Origin: Peloplasma aerotolerans | Lineage (GTDB): Bacteria > Bacillota_I > Bacilli_A > Acholeplasmatales > Acholeplasmataceae | NCBI RefSeq assembly: GCF_030012175.1 | Contig: NZ_JASCXW010000011.1 | Coordinates: forward strand, 1-55,334 | Length of the DNA stretch: 55,334 bases | Reading direction: 5' to 3' | In this document: positions 9,040-18,258 of the stretch, piece by piece | Layout of the letters: each line of letters opens with the position of its first letter | Numbering within the stretch: position 1 is the stretch's first letter | The notes under the pieces: generated by a model | The model's input: the letters and a program-made list of their open reading frames with translations, nothing else | Databases searched by the model: none | Told to the model about the DNA's origin: nothing | Program-made: the position numbers and the translations under genes

Positions 9040-9756
9040 ATGAAAGTATTTATAAAAATCATAAGTATTATTTTATTAACAGGGGTGTTGCTTGGTGCAC
9101 CTAAAGTAGGTACGTGGGTTGCAAACATGTTTGACTATTCGTCAATTGATCCTGATGGCGCATTTATGTGGATTAGCGTACATCACATTATTCAAGCTGT
9201 TGTAATTCTATTAATAATTTTATTTAGTACAAAATTTTATAAAGTAAACTTCCATTTAAATATGGGGAACAAGGAAGTCGGATACAGATATTTAAAAAAA
9301 TTCATGCTCTATTTTTCTATATATACTGTCATTGCTTTTATAGTGATTATTATTTCTAGCGGATTCCAACCCTTTCAGTATCCTTTAAACGCTAGGAATA
9401 TTAGTGGTTATTTAGGGTTTCAGATAATATTATCGGGGCCTTCTGAGGAACTTATTTTTAGAGCTTTTGCAATCACAATTTTTGTACTTTTAGTCAGTCA
9501 AAAACGTATAGATAAACACTTAAGTTATGCGAACTTGTTTGCAGCAATTATTTTTGGTATCGCGCATATACAATTCTCGTTAAGTCCTTTTGATATTTCA
9601 TTCGCTCTACCTCAAGTGTTGATGGCTATTGGATTAGGTTATTTTTATGGGGATTGTTACGAGAAATCAAAAAGTGTTGTCTATCCAATGATTATGCATA
9701 GTTTTTCAAATGTCTTAATGGTGGGTATAACGATACTACTTTCATTCTTCATATAA
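9040..9756 (+). CDS. CPBP-family intramembrane metalloprotease (CAAX/Abi type)
   Basis: This 238-residue integral membrane protein has about six to seven hydrophobic helices and the three conserved motifs of the CPBP (Abi, Rce1-like) family: EExxxR in PSEELIFRA (Glu136, Glu137, Arg141), FxxxH at His176 in GIAHIQFS, and HxxxN at His220/Asn224 in HSFSNV. These residues form the glutamate/histidine active site facing the membrane interior. Bacterial members mature bacteriocins, give bacteriocin self-immunity or cleave regulatory membrane proteins. No peptide or bacteriocin gene is next to it, so the substrate is unknown. The start follows AGAGG (9028-9032). It appears to be monocistronic. Confidence 0.88.
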   Translation: MKVFIKIISIILLTGVLLGAPKVGTWVANMFDYSSIDPDGAFMWISVHHIIQAVVILLIILFSTKFYKVNFHLNMGNKEVGYRYLKKFMLYFSIYTVIAFIVIIISSGFQPFQYPLNARNISGYLGFQIILSGPSEELIFRAFAITIFVLLVSQKRIDKHLSYANLFAAIIFGIAHIQFSLSPFDISFALPQVLMAIGLGYFYGDCYEKSKSVVYPMIMHSFSNVLMVGITILLSFFI

Positions 9757-9792
9757 AAATCAACTATTTATCATTGGGTAGATTAATGTGGA

Positions 9793-9821
9793 TTGAAGCA
9801 TAATAGTGGACTCTCTATGTT
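9793..9821 (+). promoter_or_regulatory. promoter for the small gene at 9861
   Basis: TTGAAG (9793-9798), a 17-base spacer and TATGTT (9816-9821) form a plausible sigma-A promoter. Transcription would begin near 9828, which rules out the upstream in-frame ATG at 9822 and supports the start at 9861. Confidence 0.5.
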
Positions 9822-9860
9822 ATGATGATATCAAGGGGAAACATAAAGGAGGTAATGAAG

Positions 9861-10163
9861 ATGAAGAAAGTAGTCAAGTTTAAATTTCAAGATAAAGAAG
9901 GCTTTTTAAGTGTTGTAGAAAAGTCTAATCAATACTATGCATTAGTACAAAAAGACACACCAAAAGTTGCGGATATTCAAAATACAAATCAATTACTGAT
10001 ATCATATGAACTGAAGCAACCTAATTATAAAGAAGTTTCAGCAAAAATATTATTTGATCAAGAACTAATCAAATGGGTTTATCACTCGTTAGAAGAAGAT
10101 AAGAATTTATATTTTAAACAACTAGATGATAGTTTGTGTGTCATTGAGTTTGCTGTTGAATAA
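9861..10163 (+). CDS. small cytoplasmic protein of unknown function
   Basis: I do not recognise this 100-residue protein with confidence. It has no signal peptide or membrane helix and alternates short hydrophobic strands with charged turns. The layout faintly recalls the pyridoxamine-phosphate-oxidase-like split barrels of short stress proteins, but no diagnostic flavin-binding motif is visible. An in-frame ATG lies 13 codons upstream. AAAGGAGG (9845-9852) is eight bases before the ATG at 9861, and the -10 element overlaps the upstream ATG, so 9861 is preferred. A short hairpin with a T run follows the stop. Confidence 0.7.
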   Translation: MKKVVKFKFQDKEGFLSVVEKSNQYYALVQKDTPKVADIQNTNQLLISYELKQPNYKEVSAKILFDQELIKWVYHSLEEDKNLYFKQLDDSLCVIEFAVE

Positions 10164-10198
10164 AAATAGGATATCAAGTTATTAAGTTGTGAAATAAT

Positions 10199-10218
10199 AA
10201 AGCATACAATTGCTTTTT
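10199..10218 (+). terminator. probable intrinsic terminator
   Basis: AAAGCA and TGCTTT (10199-10204, 10211-10216) pair around a six-base loop and run into TT. It is weak, and lies between the small gene ending at 10163 and the next start at 10239. Confidence 0.45.
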
Positions 10219-10238
10219 GTAAGCGGGAGGGAACAGTA

Positions 10239-10754
10239 ATGAAGCAAGTGAAGAATTATATAATAGAAATATTACCTGTTGTATGTTCTGTCGTATTATT
10301 TATTTTTATTATTTTAACCCCTAATCTTTTGATTCTATTTTTATGGGCATCTATAAGAGATATTTTTGGAATAGCCCTAATATGGTTTTTATTCTTTTCA
10401 TTGCTTTTTGCGATGTTTAAATTATATCGGTACAAAAAGTTTAATGAACAAATTTTAAATGAAAACAAATCAATACACTATTATTTTCTGTTTTCCATAT
10501 ATTTTCTTTTCATTGTTTTGTATATGTTTGTATCATCACTTTTTACAACCTATAACTATTCTTTTATAGAATATTTTAATAGACTATTAGTCACAGTTAT
10601 AGCATTATTGGTGGTTTATTTGCCATCACTATTCATTGATATGATAAATGAATCTGTTTTTTTATCGATTATATATACAATTATCTTTCATATGGGTATT
10701 CAAATCTTATTATTTATCCCTTTGTACTTATTATTCTTTTCATCAAGTGTATAA
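10239..10754 (+). CDS. multi-helix membrane protein of unknown function
   Basis: This 171-residue protein is mostly hydrophobic, with about five predicted membrane helices (roughly residues 9-31, 41-62, 80-100, 112-135, 141-168) and a short Lys/Asn-rich loop between the second and third. No conserved motif identifies a family. It starts after GGGAGGG (10223-10230). Terminator-like hairpins lie on both sides, so it is probably expressed alone. Confidence 0.7.
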   Translation: MKQVKNYIIEILPVVCSVVLFIFIILTPNLLILFLWASIRDIFGIALIWFLFFSLLFAMFKLYRYKKFNEQILNENKSIHYYFLFSIYFLFIVLYMFVSSLFTTYNYSFIEYFNRLLVTVIALLVVYLPSLFIDMINESVFLSIIYTIIFHMGIQILLFIPLYLLFFSSSV

Positions 10755-10758
10755 AAAA

Positions 10759-10781
10759 ATTGCTAATGAAAGCAATCTTTT
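10759..10781 (+). terminator. intrinsic terminator after membrane-protein gene
   Basis: ATTGCT (10759-10764) pairs with AGCAAT (10771-10776) and is followed by CTTTT, five bases after the stop codon. Confidence 0.55.
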
Positions 10782-10894
10782 GCAAAACATCCTGTAACAA
10801 AATATGTATTTCTAAATTTGTACATAGCGCTGAACAATCAGATTAAATTCACGTCATTTAAATGATCATCAAGTATTTATCAACTTTTAATAAA

Positions 10895-10915
10895 GGTGCA
10901 AGTGCATCTTTTTTT
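10895..10915 (+). terminator. second terminator-like hairpin, plus direction
   Basis: GGTGC (10895-10899) and GCATC (10904-10908) pair with one wobble around AAGT and are followed by seven T residues. It probably blocks read-through from the left into the convergent DeoR gene. Confidence 0.55.
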
Positions 10916-10947
10916 GTTATTCTAAGTTGATATGAACACAATTATGT

Positions 10948-11709
10948 TCATGCATATAAAAGTTTGCAACCTAAAGATGTAATTAAATCTATAAACTCCT
11001 GAGGTGGTATTTTATCAGTAACTAGAACATCCACATCAGATAACTTAAATGAGCTTGTCATGAATGTCTTCCCAAACTTAGAATTATCGACTAACAATAC
11101 AACGCGTTTACTATTCTCTATCATCTTTCGTTTCAACGAGGCATGATCAATATTGTTGTCGGTGATATCTCCATTTATATTAAACCCGCTGCATGACAGA
11201 AAGGTAACATCAGCATTGATATGATTATAAAACTCAATTGCTGAACTTCCAAGAATGCTATTAGAGAAATTGCCAACTTTTCCACCAGAGATATATACTT
11301 CAACATTCTCTAAATGTGAAAGCATTAAGGCTGTCCTTATACCATGAGTAATGACTGTGATTTGTTTGAATCTTTGTAATAAGGGAATCATGGATAGTAT
11401 TGTTGAACTGCTGTCCATATAAATGACATCATGGTCATTTACTTCTCTAATCGCAAGTCCACACATTGCTTTTTTAGCTCCGATATTCTCTGCCTCTCTC
11501 ATTGCAAAAGCTGACTCATGTGCAGTGTTTTTCGCCATCATTGCACCACCGTATGTTCTACGTAGCAAACCAAGGTTATCCATGTGCGCTAAATCACGAC
11601 GGATAGTTGCTTCACTTACGTACAATAATTTTGATAGTTTTTCAACACTAATCTTTTTTTCTTTTGAAAGGATCGATAATATATCATCCTGTCTTTCTAA
11701 ATGTGACAT
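10948..11709 (-). CDS. DeoR-family transcriptional regulator of the adjacent dehydrogenase operon
   Basis: The 253-residue protein has the standard DeoR layout. The N-terminal winged helix-turn-helix (about residues 1-60) contains ISVEKLSKLLYVSEATIRRDL and the TYGGA segment. A sugar-phosphate-sensing domain of the ribose-5-phosphate-isomerase-like fold follows, with DSSST near residue 98, GGKV, and a D-N-S-K-F-G segment near 212. DeoR proteins usually repress a neighbouring catabolic operon until a phosphorylated sugar binds. AAAAGGAG (11716-11723) lies before the ATG at 11709, so that start is preferred over one eight codons upstream. The gene is divergent from the operon beginning at 11858, with repeated operator-like sequences between them. 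Confidence 0.9.
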   Translation of the reverse strand: MSHLERQDDILSILSKEKKISVEKLSKLLYVSEATIRRDLAHMDNLGLLRRTYGGAMMAKNTAHESAFAMREAENIGAKKAMCGLAIREVNDHDVIYMDSSSTILSMIPLLQRFKQITVITHGIRTALMLSHLENVEVYISGGKVGNFSNSILGSSAIEFYNHINADVTFLSCSGFNINGDITDNNIDHASLKRKMIENSKRVVLLVDNSKFGKTFMTSSFKLSDVDVLVTDKIPPQEFIDLITSLGCKLLYA

Positions 11710-11723
11710 TGTACACTCCTTTT

Positions 11724-11770
11724 GATTAAACATGATTAAACATGCTTATAAAACATGCAATATATGTTTA
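11724..11770. promoter_or_regulatory. repeated AAACATG elements, candidate DeoR operator
   Basis: The heptamer AAACATG occurs at 11728, 11738 and 11751, and its inverse (ATGTTT) at 11764. The first two are part of ten-base direct repeats of GATTAAACAT (11724-11743). The array lies between the deoR ribosome site and a TATAAT -10 element for deoR on the minus strand (11770-11775), upstream of the divergent operon. Such TGTTT-containing repeats are typical DeoR-family binding sites, so the array fits autorepression plus control of the operon. Confidence 0.55.
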
Positions 11771-11857
11771 TTATACAACAAGATAAGCAAAATGAACAAA
11801 ATTCAATCAAGTATAGTAGAATGAATTTGTAAAAAAATGGTAAATGAGGTAAATATG

Positions 11858-13126
11858 ATGAAAACTACAGCAGTACGACTTTATGGAGTAAAGGACTTGC
11901 GTCTTGAATCTTTTGAGTTACCAAAAATTAAATCTACAGAGATATTAGCAAAGGTAATATCCGATAGTATATGTATGTCAACATATAAAGCGGTGAATCA
12001 GGGATCAAGTCATAAAAGAGTACCATCCAATGTTGATACCCATCCGACTATAATCGGTCATGAATTTTGTCTAGAACTTCTCGAAGTGGGAGAAAAATGG
12101 CAAGGTATTTATAACATCGGTGATAAGTATGCGATTCAACCAGCTTTAAATTACAAAGGGAGTCTAGATGCACCTGGATATTCATATCAATTCATTGGTG
12201 GTAATGCAACATACGTAATTATCCCTGAAGAAGTAATGATACAAAATTGTCTCTTGCCATTTGAAGGTGAAGGGTATTTCTCTGGTTCTTTAGCTGAACC
12301 ATTTTCTTGTGTTGCTGGAGCATTTCATGAAAATTTCCGTTCAAATTTTGAAACACACATCCATGATATGGACATTAAAAAAGATGGTGCAATGATTCTA
12401 TTAGCGGCAGCGGGACCTATGGGTTTGGCGGCAATAGAATATGCAGTAAATAGAGACATTACGCCTAAATTGTTAATCGTAACTGATATTGATCAAAATC
12501 GATTGGATCGTGCATCAAAAATGATATCACCAGAGTTTGCTGAGAAAAAAGGTGTCAAGCTTATTTATGTCAACACAATTAATTTTAGTGATCCAGTGAA
12601 CCAAATAAAAGCACTCAATCATAACCAAGGATTTGATGATGTGTTTATTTTTGCACCAGTAAAAATGCTCGCTGAACAAGGTAATCAGTTGCTTGCTCAA
12701 AAAGGTTGTTTGAACTTTTTCGCTGGGCCTACTGATCCTAATTTTTCAGCAAGTTTTAATTATTATAAACTTCATTATGAAGGGCATCGTATAACTGGGA
12801 CTTCTGGAGGAAACACAAACGATATGCTTGAGGTACTTGATATGTTTTCAAAAAACATACTTAGACCAGAAATTATGATATCTCATGTAGGTGGTCTTGA
12901 TTCTGTCATTGATACCACATTGAACTTACCACAAGTTCCAGGTGCTAAAAAACTAGTTTATACACATATATCGATGCCAATGACTGCAATTTCTGATTTT
13001 AAAGAACTTGGAAAAAATGATACAATCTTTTATGAATTAAGCGAAATATGTGATCGACATAATGGTCTTTGGAGTGTGGAAGCTGAAAACTATCTGCTTA
13101 AACACGGGAAGAAAATAGAGGTGTAA
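11858..13126 (+). CDS. zinc-type medium-chain dehydrogenase, L-sorbose-1-phosphate reductase-like
   Basis: The 422-residue protein is a member of the medium-chain dehydrogenase/reductase group. The N-terminal GroES-like domain has Cys in SICMSTYK, GHEF and a later AEPFSC, equivalent to zinc and catalytic positions. A Rossmann domain follows with AAAGPMG as the dinucleotide-binding loop and VTDID at the end of strand two. Length and the unusual STYK and EPFSC segments resemble the SorE L-sorbose-1-phosphate reductase branch rather than simple alcohol dehydrogenases; this sub-assignment is tentative. Three in-frame ATGs exist; TGAGGT (11845-11850) is best spaced for the ATG at 11858. It is the first gene of the operon, two bases before the E2 gene, and is likely to supply or remove a keto group for the pathway. 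Confidence 0.75.
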   Translation: MKTTAVRLYGVKDLRLESFELPKIKSTEILAKVISDSICMSTYKAVNQGSSHKRVPSNVDTHPTIIGHEFCLELLEVGEKWQGIYNIGDKYAIQPALNYKGSLDAPGYSYQFIGGNATYVIIPEEVMIQNCLLPFEGEGYFSGSLAEPFSCVAGAFHENFRSNFETHIHDMDIKKDGAMILLAAAGPMGLAAIEYAVNRDITPKLLIVTDIDQNRLDRASKMISPEFAEKKGVKLIYVNTINFSDPVNQIKALNHNQGFDDVFIFAPVKMLAEQGNQLLAQKGCLNFFAGPTDPNFSASFNYYKLHYEGHRITGTSGGNTNDMLEVLDMFSKNILRPEIMISHVGGLDSVIDTTLNLPQVPGAKKLVYTHISMPMTAISDFKELGKNDTIFYELSEICDRHNGLWSVEAENYLLKHGKKIEV

Positions 13127-13128
13127 TA

Positions 13129-14358
13129 ATGGCTACTCCAGTTTTAATGCCTAAACAAGGCATCACGGTTGAAAGTTGTTTCTTAAGTGAATGGCATGTA
13201 AAAGAAAATGATGTGATCGAAATAGGAACAGTTCTTTTTAGTTATGAAACAGATAAAGCAGTTTTTGATTATACATCTGAAGTTGAAGGTGTCGTTATAA
13301 AAATACTTTATGAACAAGGTGAAATTGTCAATGTTCTAGAACCTGTTTGCTATGTTGGAAAACCGGGTGAAAAAGTAGAGGTTGAGATTGAATCTGAACC
13401 CAAAGATAAGCCTAAGATTGTTGAAGACGTAAAAGATGAGATTGTTAATAGTAAGGATGTTAATCATAGCAATTTGAACACATCACAGAATGTTTTCGCT
13501 AGCCCAAGAGCTAAAGGTAAAGCAAACAAGCAAAATATAGATATAAAAAGTCTAAGAGGTACTGGACCTAATGGCCGAATCATTGAGCGAGATGTTTCAT
13601 ATTCTAATAGAATGTCTAGTGATTTACAAACCGATAATGAGCAAAAATTCGATATAAAACCACTTAGTAATATGCGTAAACTGATAGGGAAAGCTATGAT
13701 GAATAGTTTGCAAAACACAGCACAACTAACCCATACACTGTCATTTGACGCGACTGATATTATAAATTATAGAAAACTGTTAAAGTTGAAAGAAAAAGAA
13801 GAGTCGTTACCTAAAATTACTTTAAATGACATTATTGTATACTCCGTATCTAGAGTTTTAAAAAGTCATATGGATTTAAATGCACACTTTGATAATCAAG
13901 AACTAAAAGTTTTTAATCATATGCATATTGGGATAGCAACGGATACAAAAAGAGGTTTGATGGTACCAACGCTATTTAATGCAGACACTTTATCATTGTC
14001 TCAAATGTCCATTCAAGCAAAATCATTAATCAATGATTGCTTAGCGGGTAGCATTAACCCAGACTTATTATCTGGAGCGTCGTTTACTATTTCAAATTTG
14101 GGGACTTTAGATATTGAACATTTCACACCAATTATTAATCCACCACAGACTGGCATTTTGGGTGTGAACACTATTACAACACAAGTTAAAAAAGATGAAT
14201 ATGGACGAATTGTATTCTTCGAAGCTATGGGATTGTCATTAACCTATGATCATCAGGTAATAGATGGTGCAGGTGCTTCGAGATTTTTAAAGGAATTAAA
14301 AGAATATCTACAAGATTTTACAAAAAATATAGAATCAGATCCATATGGTTTAAGATAA
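13129..14358 (+). CDS. 2-oxoacid dehydrogenase E2, dihydrolipoyl acyltransferase
   Basis: The 409 residues show the full E2 order: a lipoyl domain (1-80, lipoylated Lys43 in YETDKAVF), an acidic linker, a peripheral-subunit-binding domain (about 124-160, SPRAKGKA...GTGPNGRIIERD) and the catalytic acyltransferase domain (about 180-405) with the active-site motif HQVIDG (His375, Asp379). It transfers the acyl group from lipoyl to CoA and forms the core of the complex. The gene starts two bases after the preceding dehydrogenase gene and ten bases before E3. Sequence alone does not separate pyruvate, acetoin and branched-chain E2s. The extremely short linker set and single lipoyl domain resemble acetoin or branched-chain enzymes. 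Confidence 0.93.
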   Translation: MATPVLMPKQGITVESCFLSEWHVKENDVIEIGTVLFSYETDKAVFDYTSEVEGVVIKILYEQGEIVNVLEPVCYVGKPGEKVEVEIESEPKDKPKIVEDVKDEIVNSKDVNHSNLNTSQNVFASPRAKGKANKQNIDIKSLRGTGPNGRIIERDVSYSNRMSSDLQTDNEQKFDIKPLSNMRKLIGKAMMNSLQNTAQLTHTLSFDATDIINYRKLLKLKEKEESLPKITLNDIIVYSVSRVLKSHMDLNAHFDNQELKVFNHMHIGIATDTKRGLMVPTLFNADTLSLSQMSIQAKSLINDCLAGSINPDLLSGASFTISNLGTLDIEHFTPIINPPQTGILGVNTITTQVKKDEYGRIVFFEAMGLSLTYDHQVIDGAGASRFLKELKEYLQDFTKNIESDPYGLR

Positions 14359-14368
14359 GGAGTTTACA

Positions 14369-15739
14369 ATGAAAAATTATGAATTAGTTATTATTGGTGG
14401 TGGTCCAGGCGGCTACCACGCGGCAGATATTGCTGGGAAATCAGGAATACAAACATTGCTGATTGAAAAACATAAATTAGGTGGTGTTTGCTTAAATGAG
14501 GGGTGTATTCCAAGTAAAGCACTATTGAACAGTGCGAAACAATATACTTACGCATTACATGGTGATTCTTACGGAGTTCATGCTAAAGACATAACATTTA
14601 ATATGGAAGAAGTTGTGAATAGGAAGAATCAAGTAGTGAAAACTTTAGTTGATGGTGTTGGCTATAAAATGAAAACATCTAAAGTCACCGTTATAGAAGG
14701 AACTGCTGAGATTATCAAAAAAGAAAATCAAGATTATATCCTTAAAGTGAATGAGCAACAATATAGTGCAAAAAAATTAATCATTGCTACTGGGTCAACA
14801 CCAATATTACCCCCAATTGAAGGCTTATCGGAGGCATTAAAGTCAAAAAAAATACTCACAAGTAAAGAAACACTAGATTTGACTGAGCTACCTAAAAATT
14901 TGACTGTAATAGGCGGCGGTGTCATTGGTCTTGAAATGGCATCATATTTTGCACAAATCGGCAGCAAAGTGACCGTGATCGAAATGCAACCTACCATTGG
15001 TGGAGCACTGGATCAGGAACTTTCAAAAGAATTAAAAAAAATCCTTGAAAATCAAGGGATATCATTTAAGTTGAATGCAAAAGTTACAAAAATCAGTGAT
15101 CATGAAATTACATACAGTTTGAATGATGAGTCATATACTATAAAGCACGATTATGCCCTGTTATCTGTTGGTAGAAAAGCAAATACAAAAGATTTAGGTA
15201 TAGAAAATATTCATATTGAACTGAGTAAAAATGGAGCTATTATAACCGATGATCAGCTTAAAACAAATATTGCAAATGTTTATGCTATTGGAGATGTGAA
15301 TGGTAAATCGATGCTTGCTCACACAGCATATAAAGAAGCGGAAGTTTGTATAAGTAATATCCAAGGTAAAGCTGATTATATCGAGTATGATTATATTCCA
15401 TCAGTTATATATACAAATCCTGAGGTAAGTTCAGTGGGTTATACAGAAGCCCAAGCAAAAGAGAAAGGTTACGATGTGAAAGTAATTAAATTACCAGTTT
15501 CTTACTCTGGTAGACATCTCGCAGAAAGCAATGATAAGAATGGGTTTCTAAAATTAATCATTAATCAAAAGAAAAACACTCTAATTGGAGCACATATTTT
15601 ATCTCTTTATGCAAGTGAGATTATACTTTTCTTAAGTTCAATGATACACCTGGAAATACAAATTGAAACATTAAAACAAATCATCTATCCGCACCCTACA
15701 GTCGGAGAACTTATTAAAGATGCATTGTTTCATATATAG
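14369..15739 (+). CDS. lpd: dihydrolipoamide dehydrogenase (E3)
   Basis: This 456-residue flavoprotein has an N-terminal FAD motif GGGPGGY, the redox disulfide GGVCLNEGCIPSK (Cys41, Cys46), a second nucleotide motif VIGGGVIGLEMA for NAD, the ATG and AIGDV segments, and the C-terminal HPTxxE dyad (His442, Glu447). It reoxidises the dihydrolipoyl arm of the adjacent E2 with NAD. Usual length is 460-475, so it is complete. The ribosome site AAGGAG sits in the ten-base gap after E2. Confidence 0.95.
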   Translation: MKNYELVIIGGGPGGYHAADIAGKSGIQTLLIEKHKLGGVCLNEGCIPSKALLNSAKQYTYALHGDSYGVHAKDITFNMEEVVNRKNQVVKTLVDGVGYKMKTSKVTVIEGTAEIIKKENQDYILKVNEQQYSAKKLIIATGSTPILPPIEGLSEALKSKKILTSKETLDLTELPKNLTVIGGGVIGLEMASYFAQIGSKVTVIEMQPTIGGALDQELSKELKKILENQGISFKLNAKVTKISDHEITYSLNDESYTIKHDYALLSVGRKANTKDLGIENIHIELSKNGAIITDDQLKTNIANVYAIGDVNGKSMLAHTAYKEAEVCISNIQGKADYIEYDYIPSVIYTNPEVSSVGYTEAQAKEKGYDVKVIKLPVSYSGRHLAESNDKNGFLKLIINQKKNTLIGAHILSLYASEIILFLSSMIHLEIQIETLKQIIYPHPTVGELIKDALFHI

Positions 15740-15751
15740 GAGGAACAGAAA

Positions 15752-18220
15752 ATGCCAAAATCAAAATTTATAGATCCAAAAAATGTTTTAAAGCCAAGCA
15801 AGATTACATTTAAAGATATTCCGGTGAATGATTATAAAAAAACAATTCTAGATGAAAAAGATAATTACAGTAAAGATGATTTTTTAAGAATGTTTCATGA
15901 TATGGCAACATTAAGAGAATTTGAAAGTATGCTTTATGCAATTAAAGTGAAAGGCGAATATGAAGGTTTTAAATTTAGTTATCCAGGACCAGCTCATCTA
16001 TCTATGGGACAGGAAGCAGCTTCTGTTGGTCAAGCATATTTGCTTGAGGAAGATGACTTAACATTTGGTTCACATAGAAGTCATAGTGAAGTTTTGGCTA
16101 GAGGTTTAGTCTCAATCCATAAACTTTCTGAAGACAAATTAATCAATATCATGAAACAGTTTGAAGACGGAGCAACTTACAACGTTGTGCATAGTGAAAG
16201 TCCAGATGCTAAGGTTAAAGATCTTGCTGTAGATTTTCTACTATATGGTACATTAGCTGAGATATTTGCGAAGAAAACAGGCTTCCATAAAGGAATGGGA
16301 GGTAGTATGCATGTCTTTTTCCAACCTTTTGGTATATACCCTAATAATGCCATAGTAGGAGGTTCAGCACCGATTGCAACAGGGGCAGCATTATTTAAGA
16401 AGGTTAATGATAAAAATGGTCTGGTGATAGCAAATATTGGTGATGGATCATTAGGTTGCGGTGTAGTTTATGAGTCACTCAATTTTGCAGCTATGGATCA
16501 GTTTACAGAACTTTGGGAGAAAAAAGGAGGGCTACCAATTATATTTAATGTGTTCAATAATGGATATGGTATGGGTGGGCAAACGAGAGGAGAAACGATG
16601 GCTTATGATTTTGTTGCACGCTTAGGTGCTGGTATAAGCCCATCACAACTTCATGCAGAACGTGTTGATGGCTTCAACTTACTAGCTGTTATAGATGCAT
16701 ATAAACGTAAACTTGAAGTTATTAAAAACGGACTTGGACCTGTTTTTTTAGATGTTGTTACATATCGCTTTAGTGGGCATTCTCCATCAGATGCCATGAG
16801 TTATCGTAGTAAAGAAGAAATCGATGCTTGGGAAGCAATAGATCCACTAATCACATTTAGAGAAAATTTAGTTAAAGCCAAAATTGCAAATGATGATGAA
16901 TTTGAAGCTATATTAAATAATGTGAAGGAAAGAATGTATAGATTATTCTTAGTGGCTTCAGATGTTGGAAAGTCACCATATTTAGATTTGGGTCAAGATC
17001 CACTCTATATCGAATCACTAATGTTTAGTAATCAAGCTGTAGAATCTTTTGATACATCACGCAAATCAGATGTTCTACTACCATACGAGGAAAACCCAAG
17101 AGTCAAATTATTAAAGTCAAGGGAGCGCTATGCATTTGATGATAATGGTAAGATGATTCCAAAAATAAAACAATACAATATCAGAGATGGTCTATTTGAA
17201 GCAATTATTGATCGTTATTATAAAGATCCTACACTTATTTCTTATGGTGAAGATGTGAGAGATTGGGGTGGAGCATTCGCGGTTTATAGAGGACTAACCG
17301 AAGCACTACCATATCATCGTTTATTTAATAGTCCAATTTCAGAAGCGACTATCGTTTCTACAGCTGTTGGATATGGTTTAAGTGGTGGACGAGTCATCGT
17401 TGAGTTAATGTATGCTGATTTCATGGGTCGCGCTGGTGACGAGATATTTAATCAGCTTGCCAAATGGCAAGCAATGAGTAGTGGTGTATTGAAAATGCCA
17501 GTTGTTTTAAGAGTTTCAATAGGTTCAAAATATGGCGCACAACATTCTCAAGATTGGATTGCATTACCCGCACATGTGCCTGGACTTAAGGTCGTCTTCC
17601 CTGCAACACCTTATGATGCAAAAGGTTTAATGAATGCAGCATTAAATGGTACTGATCCGGTGGTTTTCTTTGAAAGTCAACGTATCTATGATAAAGGTGA
17701 AGAATTTGTCAAAACTGGAGTACCCGAAGAATATTATGAAATTCCACTAGGAGAGCCAAACATCAAAAAAGCTGGTTCAGATGTAACAATTTTAACTATA
17801 GGAGCAACGTTATATCATGCAATTGAAGCAGCGAAGATTCTAAAAGAAAAATATAATGTTTCTGCAGAAGTTATTGATGCAAGAAGTATAGTTCCTTTTA
17901 ATTACGAACTAGTGATAGAATCTATTAAGAAAACGGGAAAAATTGTTTTAGCAAGTGATGCATGTTCAAGAGGATCAATTTTAAATGACTTTGCTAGAAA
18001 TATCTCTGAAATGGCATTTGATTATCTTGATGGACCACCTGTAGTAGTTGGTGCGAAAAACTGGATAACACCACCTTATGAGTTTGATTCAGACTATTTT
18101 CCACAAGCAGACTGGATAATCGATGCAATTCACGATAAAATACTACCTTTAAATGGACATGTGAGTAAGCAAAATAACTCTGTGTCAGAACAATTAAGAA
18201 AAGCAAAGAAAGGTGTTTAG
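15752..18220 (+). CDS. fused E1 alpha-beta 2-oxoacid dehydrogenase (thiamine-diphosphate dependent)
   Basis: At 822 residues this is E1 alpha and beta joined in one chain. The alpha part (about 1-470) contains HRSHSEVLARG, KGMGGSMH and the thiamine-diphosphate motif GDG...NN (Gly230-Gly232, Asn269-270). The beta part (about 485-800) begins IRDGLFEAI and carries the GEDV segment, the SPISEATIV segment and the C-terminal transketolase domain with DARSIVPF. Fused E1 occurs in some branched-chain or uncharacterised 2-oxoacid complexes. Normal pyruvate and acetoin complexes have separate subunits. It begins 12 bases after E3 behind AGGAGG. The substrate 2-oxoacid is unknown; the neighbouring polyol-phosphate-type dehydrogenases suggest something other than pyruvate. 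Confidence 0.9.
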   Translation: MPKSKFIDPKNVLKPSKITFKDIPVNDYKKTILDEKDNYSKDDFLRMFHDMATLREFESMLYAIKVKGEYEGFKFSYPGPAHLSMGQEAASVGQAYLLEEDDLTFGSHRSHSEVLARGLVSIHKLSEDKLINIMKQFEDGATYNVVHSESPDAKVKDLAVDFLLYGTLAEIFAKKTGFHKGMGGSMHVFFQPFGIYPNNAIVGGSAPIATGAALFKKVNDKNGLVIANIGDGSLGCGVVYESLNFAAMDQFTELWEKKGGLPIIFNVFNNGYGMGGQTRGETMAYDFVARLGAGISPSQLHAERVDGFNLLAVIDAYKRKLEVIKNGLGPVFLDVVTYRFSGHSPSDAMSYRSKEEIDAWEAIDPLITFRENLVKAKIANDDEFEAILNNVKERMYRLFLVASDVGKSPYLDLGQDPLYIESLMFSNQAVESFDTSRKSDVLLPYEENPRVKLLKSRERYAFDDNGKMIPKIKQYNIRDGLFEAIIDRYYKDPTLISYGEDVRDWGGAFAVYRGLTEALPYHRLFNSPISEATIVSTAVGYGLSGGRVIVELMYADFMGRAGDEIFNQLAKWQAMSSGVLKMPVVLRVSIGSKYGAQHSQDWIALPAHVPGLKVVFPATPYDAKGLMNAALNGTDPVVFFESQRIYDKGEEFVKTGVPEEYYEIPLGEPNIKKAGSDVTILTIGATLYHAIEAAKILKEKYNVSAEVIDARSIVPFNYELVIESIKKTGKIVLASDACSRGSILNDFARNISEMAFDYLDGPPVVVGAKNWITPPYEFDSDYFPQADWIIDAIHDKILPLNGHVSKQNNSVSEQLRKAKKGV

Positions 18221-18258
18221 TGAATAGACACAAAAAATAAAGTTTTAAAAGAGGTCAT

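Noticed and set aside
10932-10951. ATGAACA/TGTTCAT hairpin at the DeoR stop as a terminator
   Set aside because: No U tract follows on the minus strand; stem overlaps the coding end.
11858-18220. Acetoin or pyruvate dehydrogenase as the certain identity of the complex
   Set aside because: E1 is a fused alpha-beta chain and the flanking genes are polyol-type dehydrogenases; the substrate cannot be stated from sequence.
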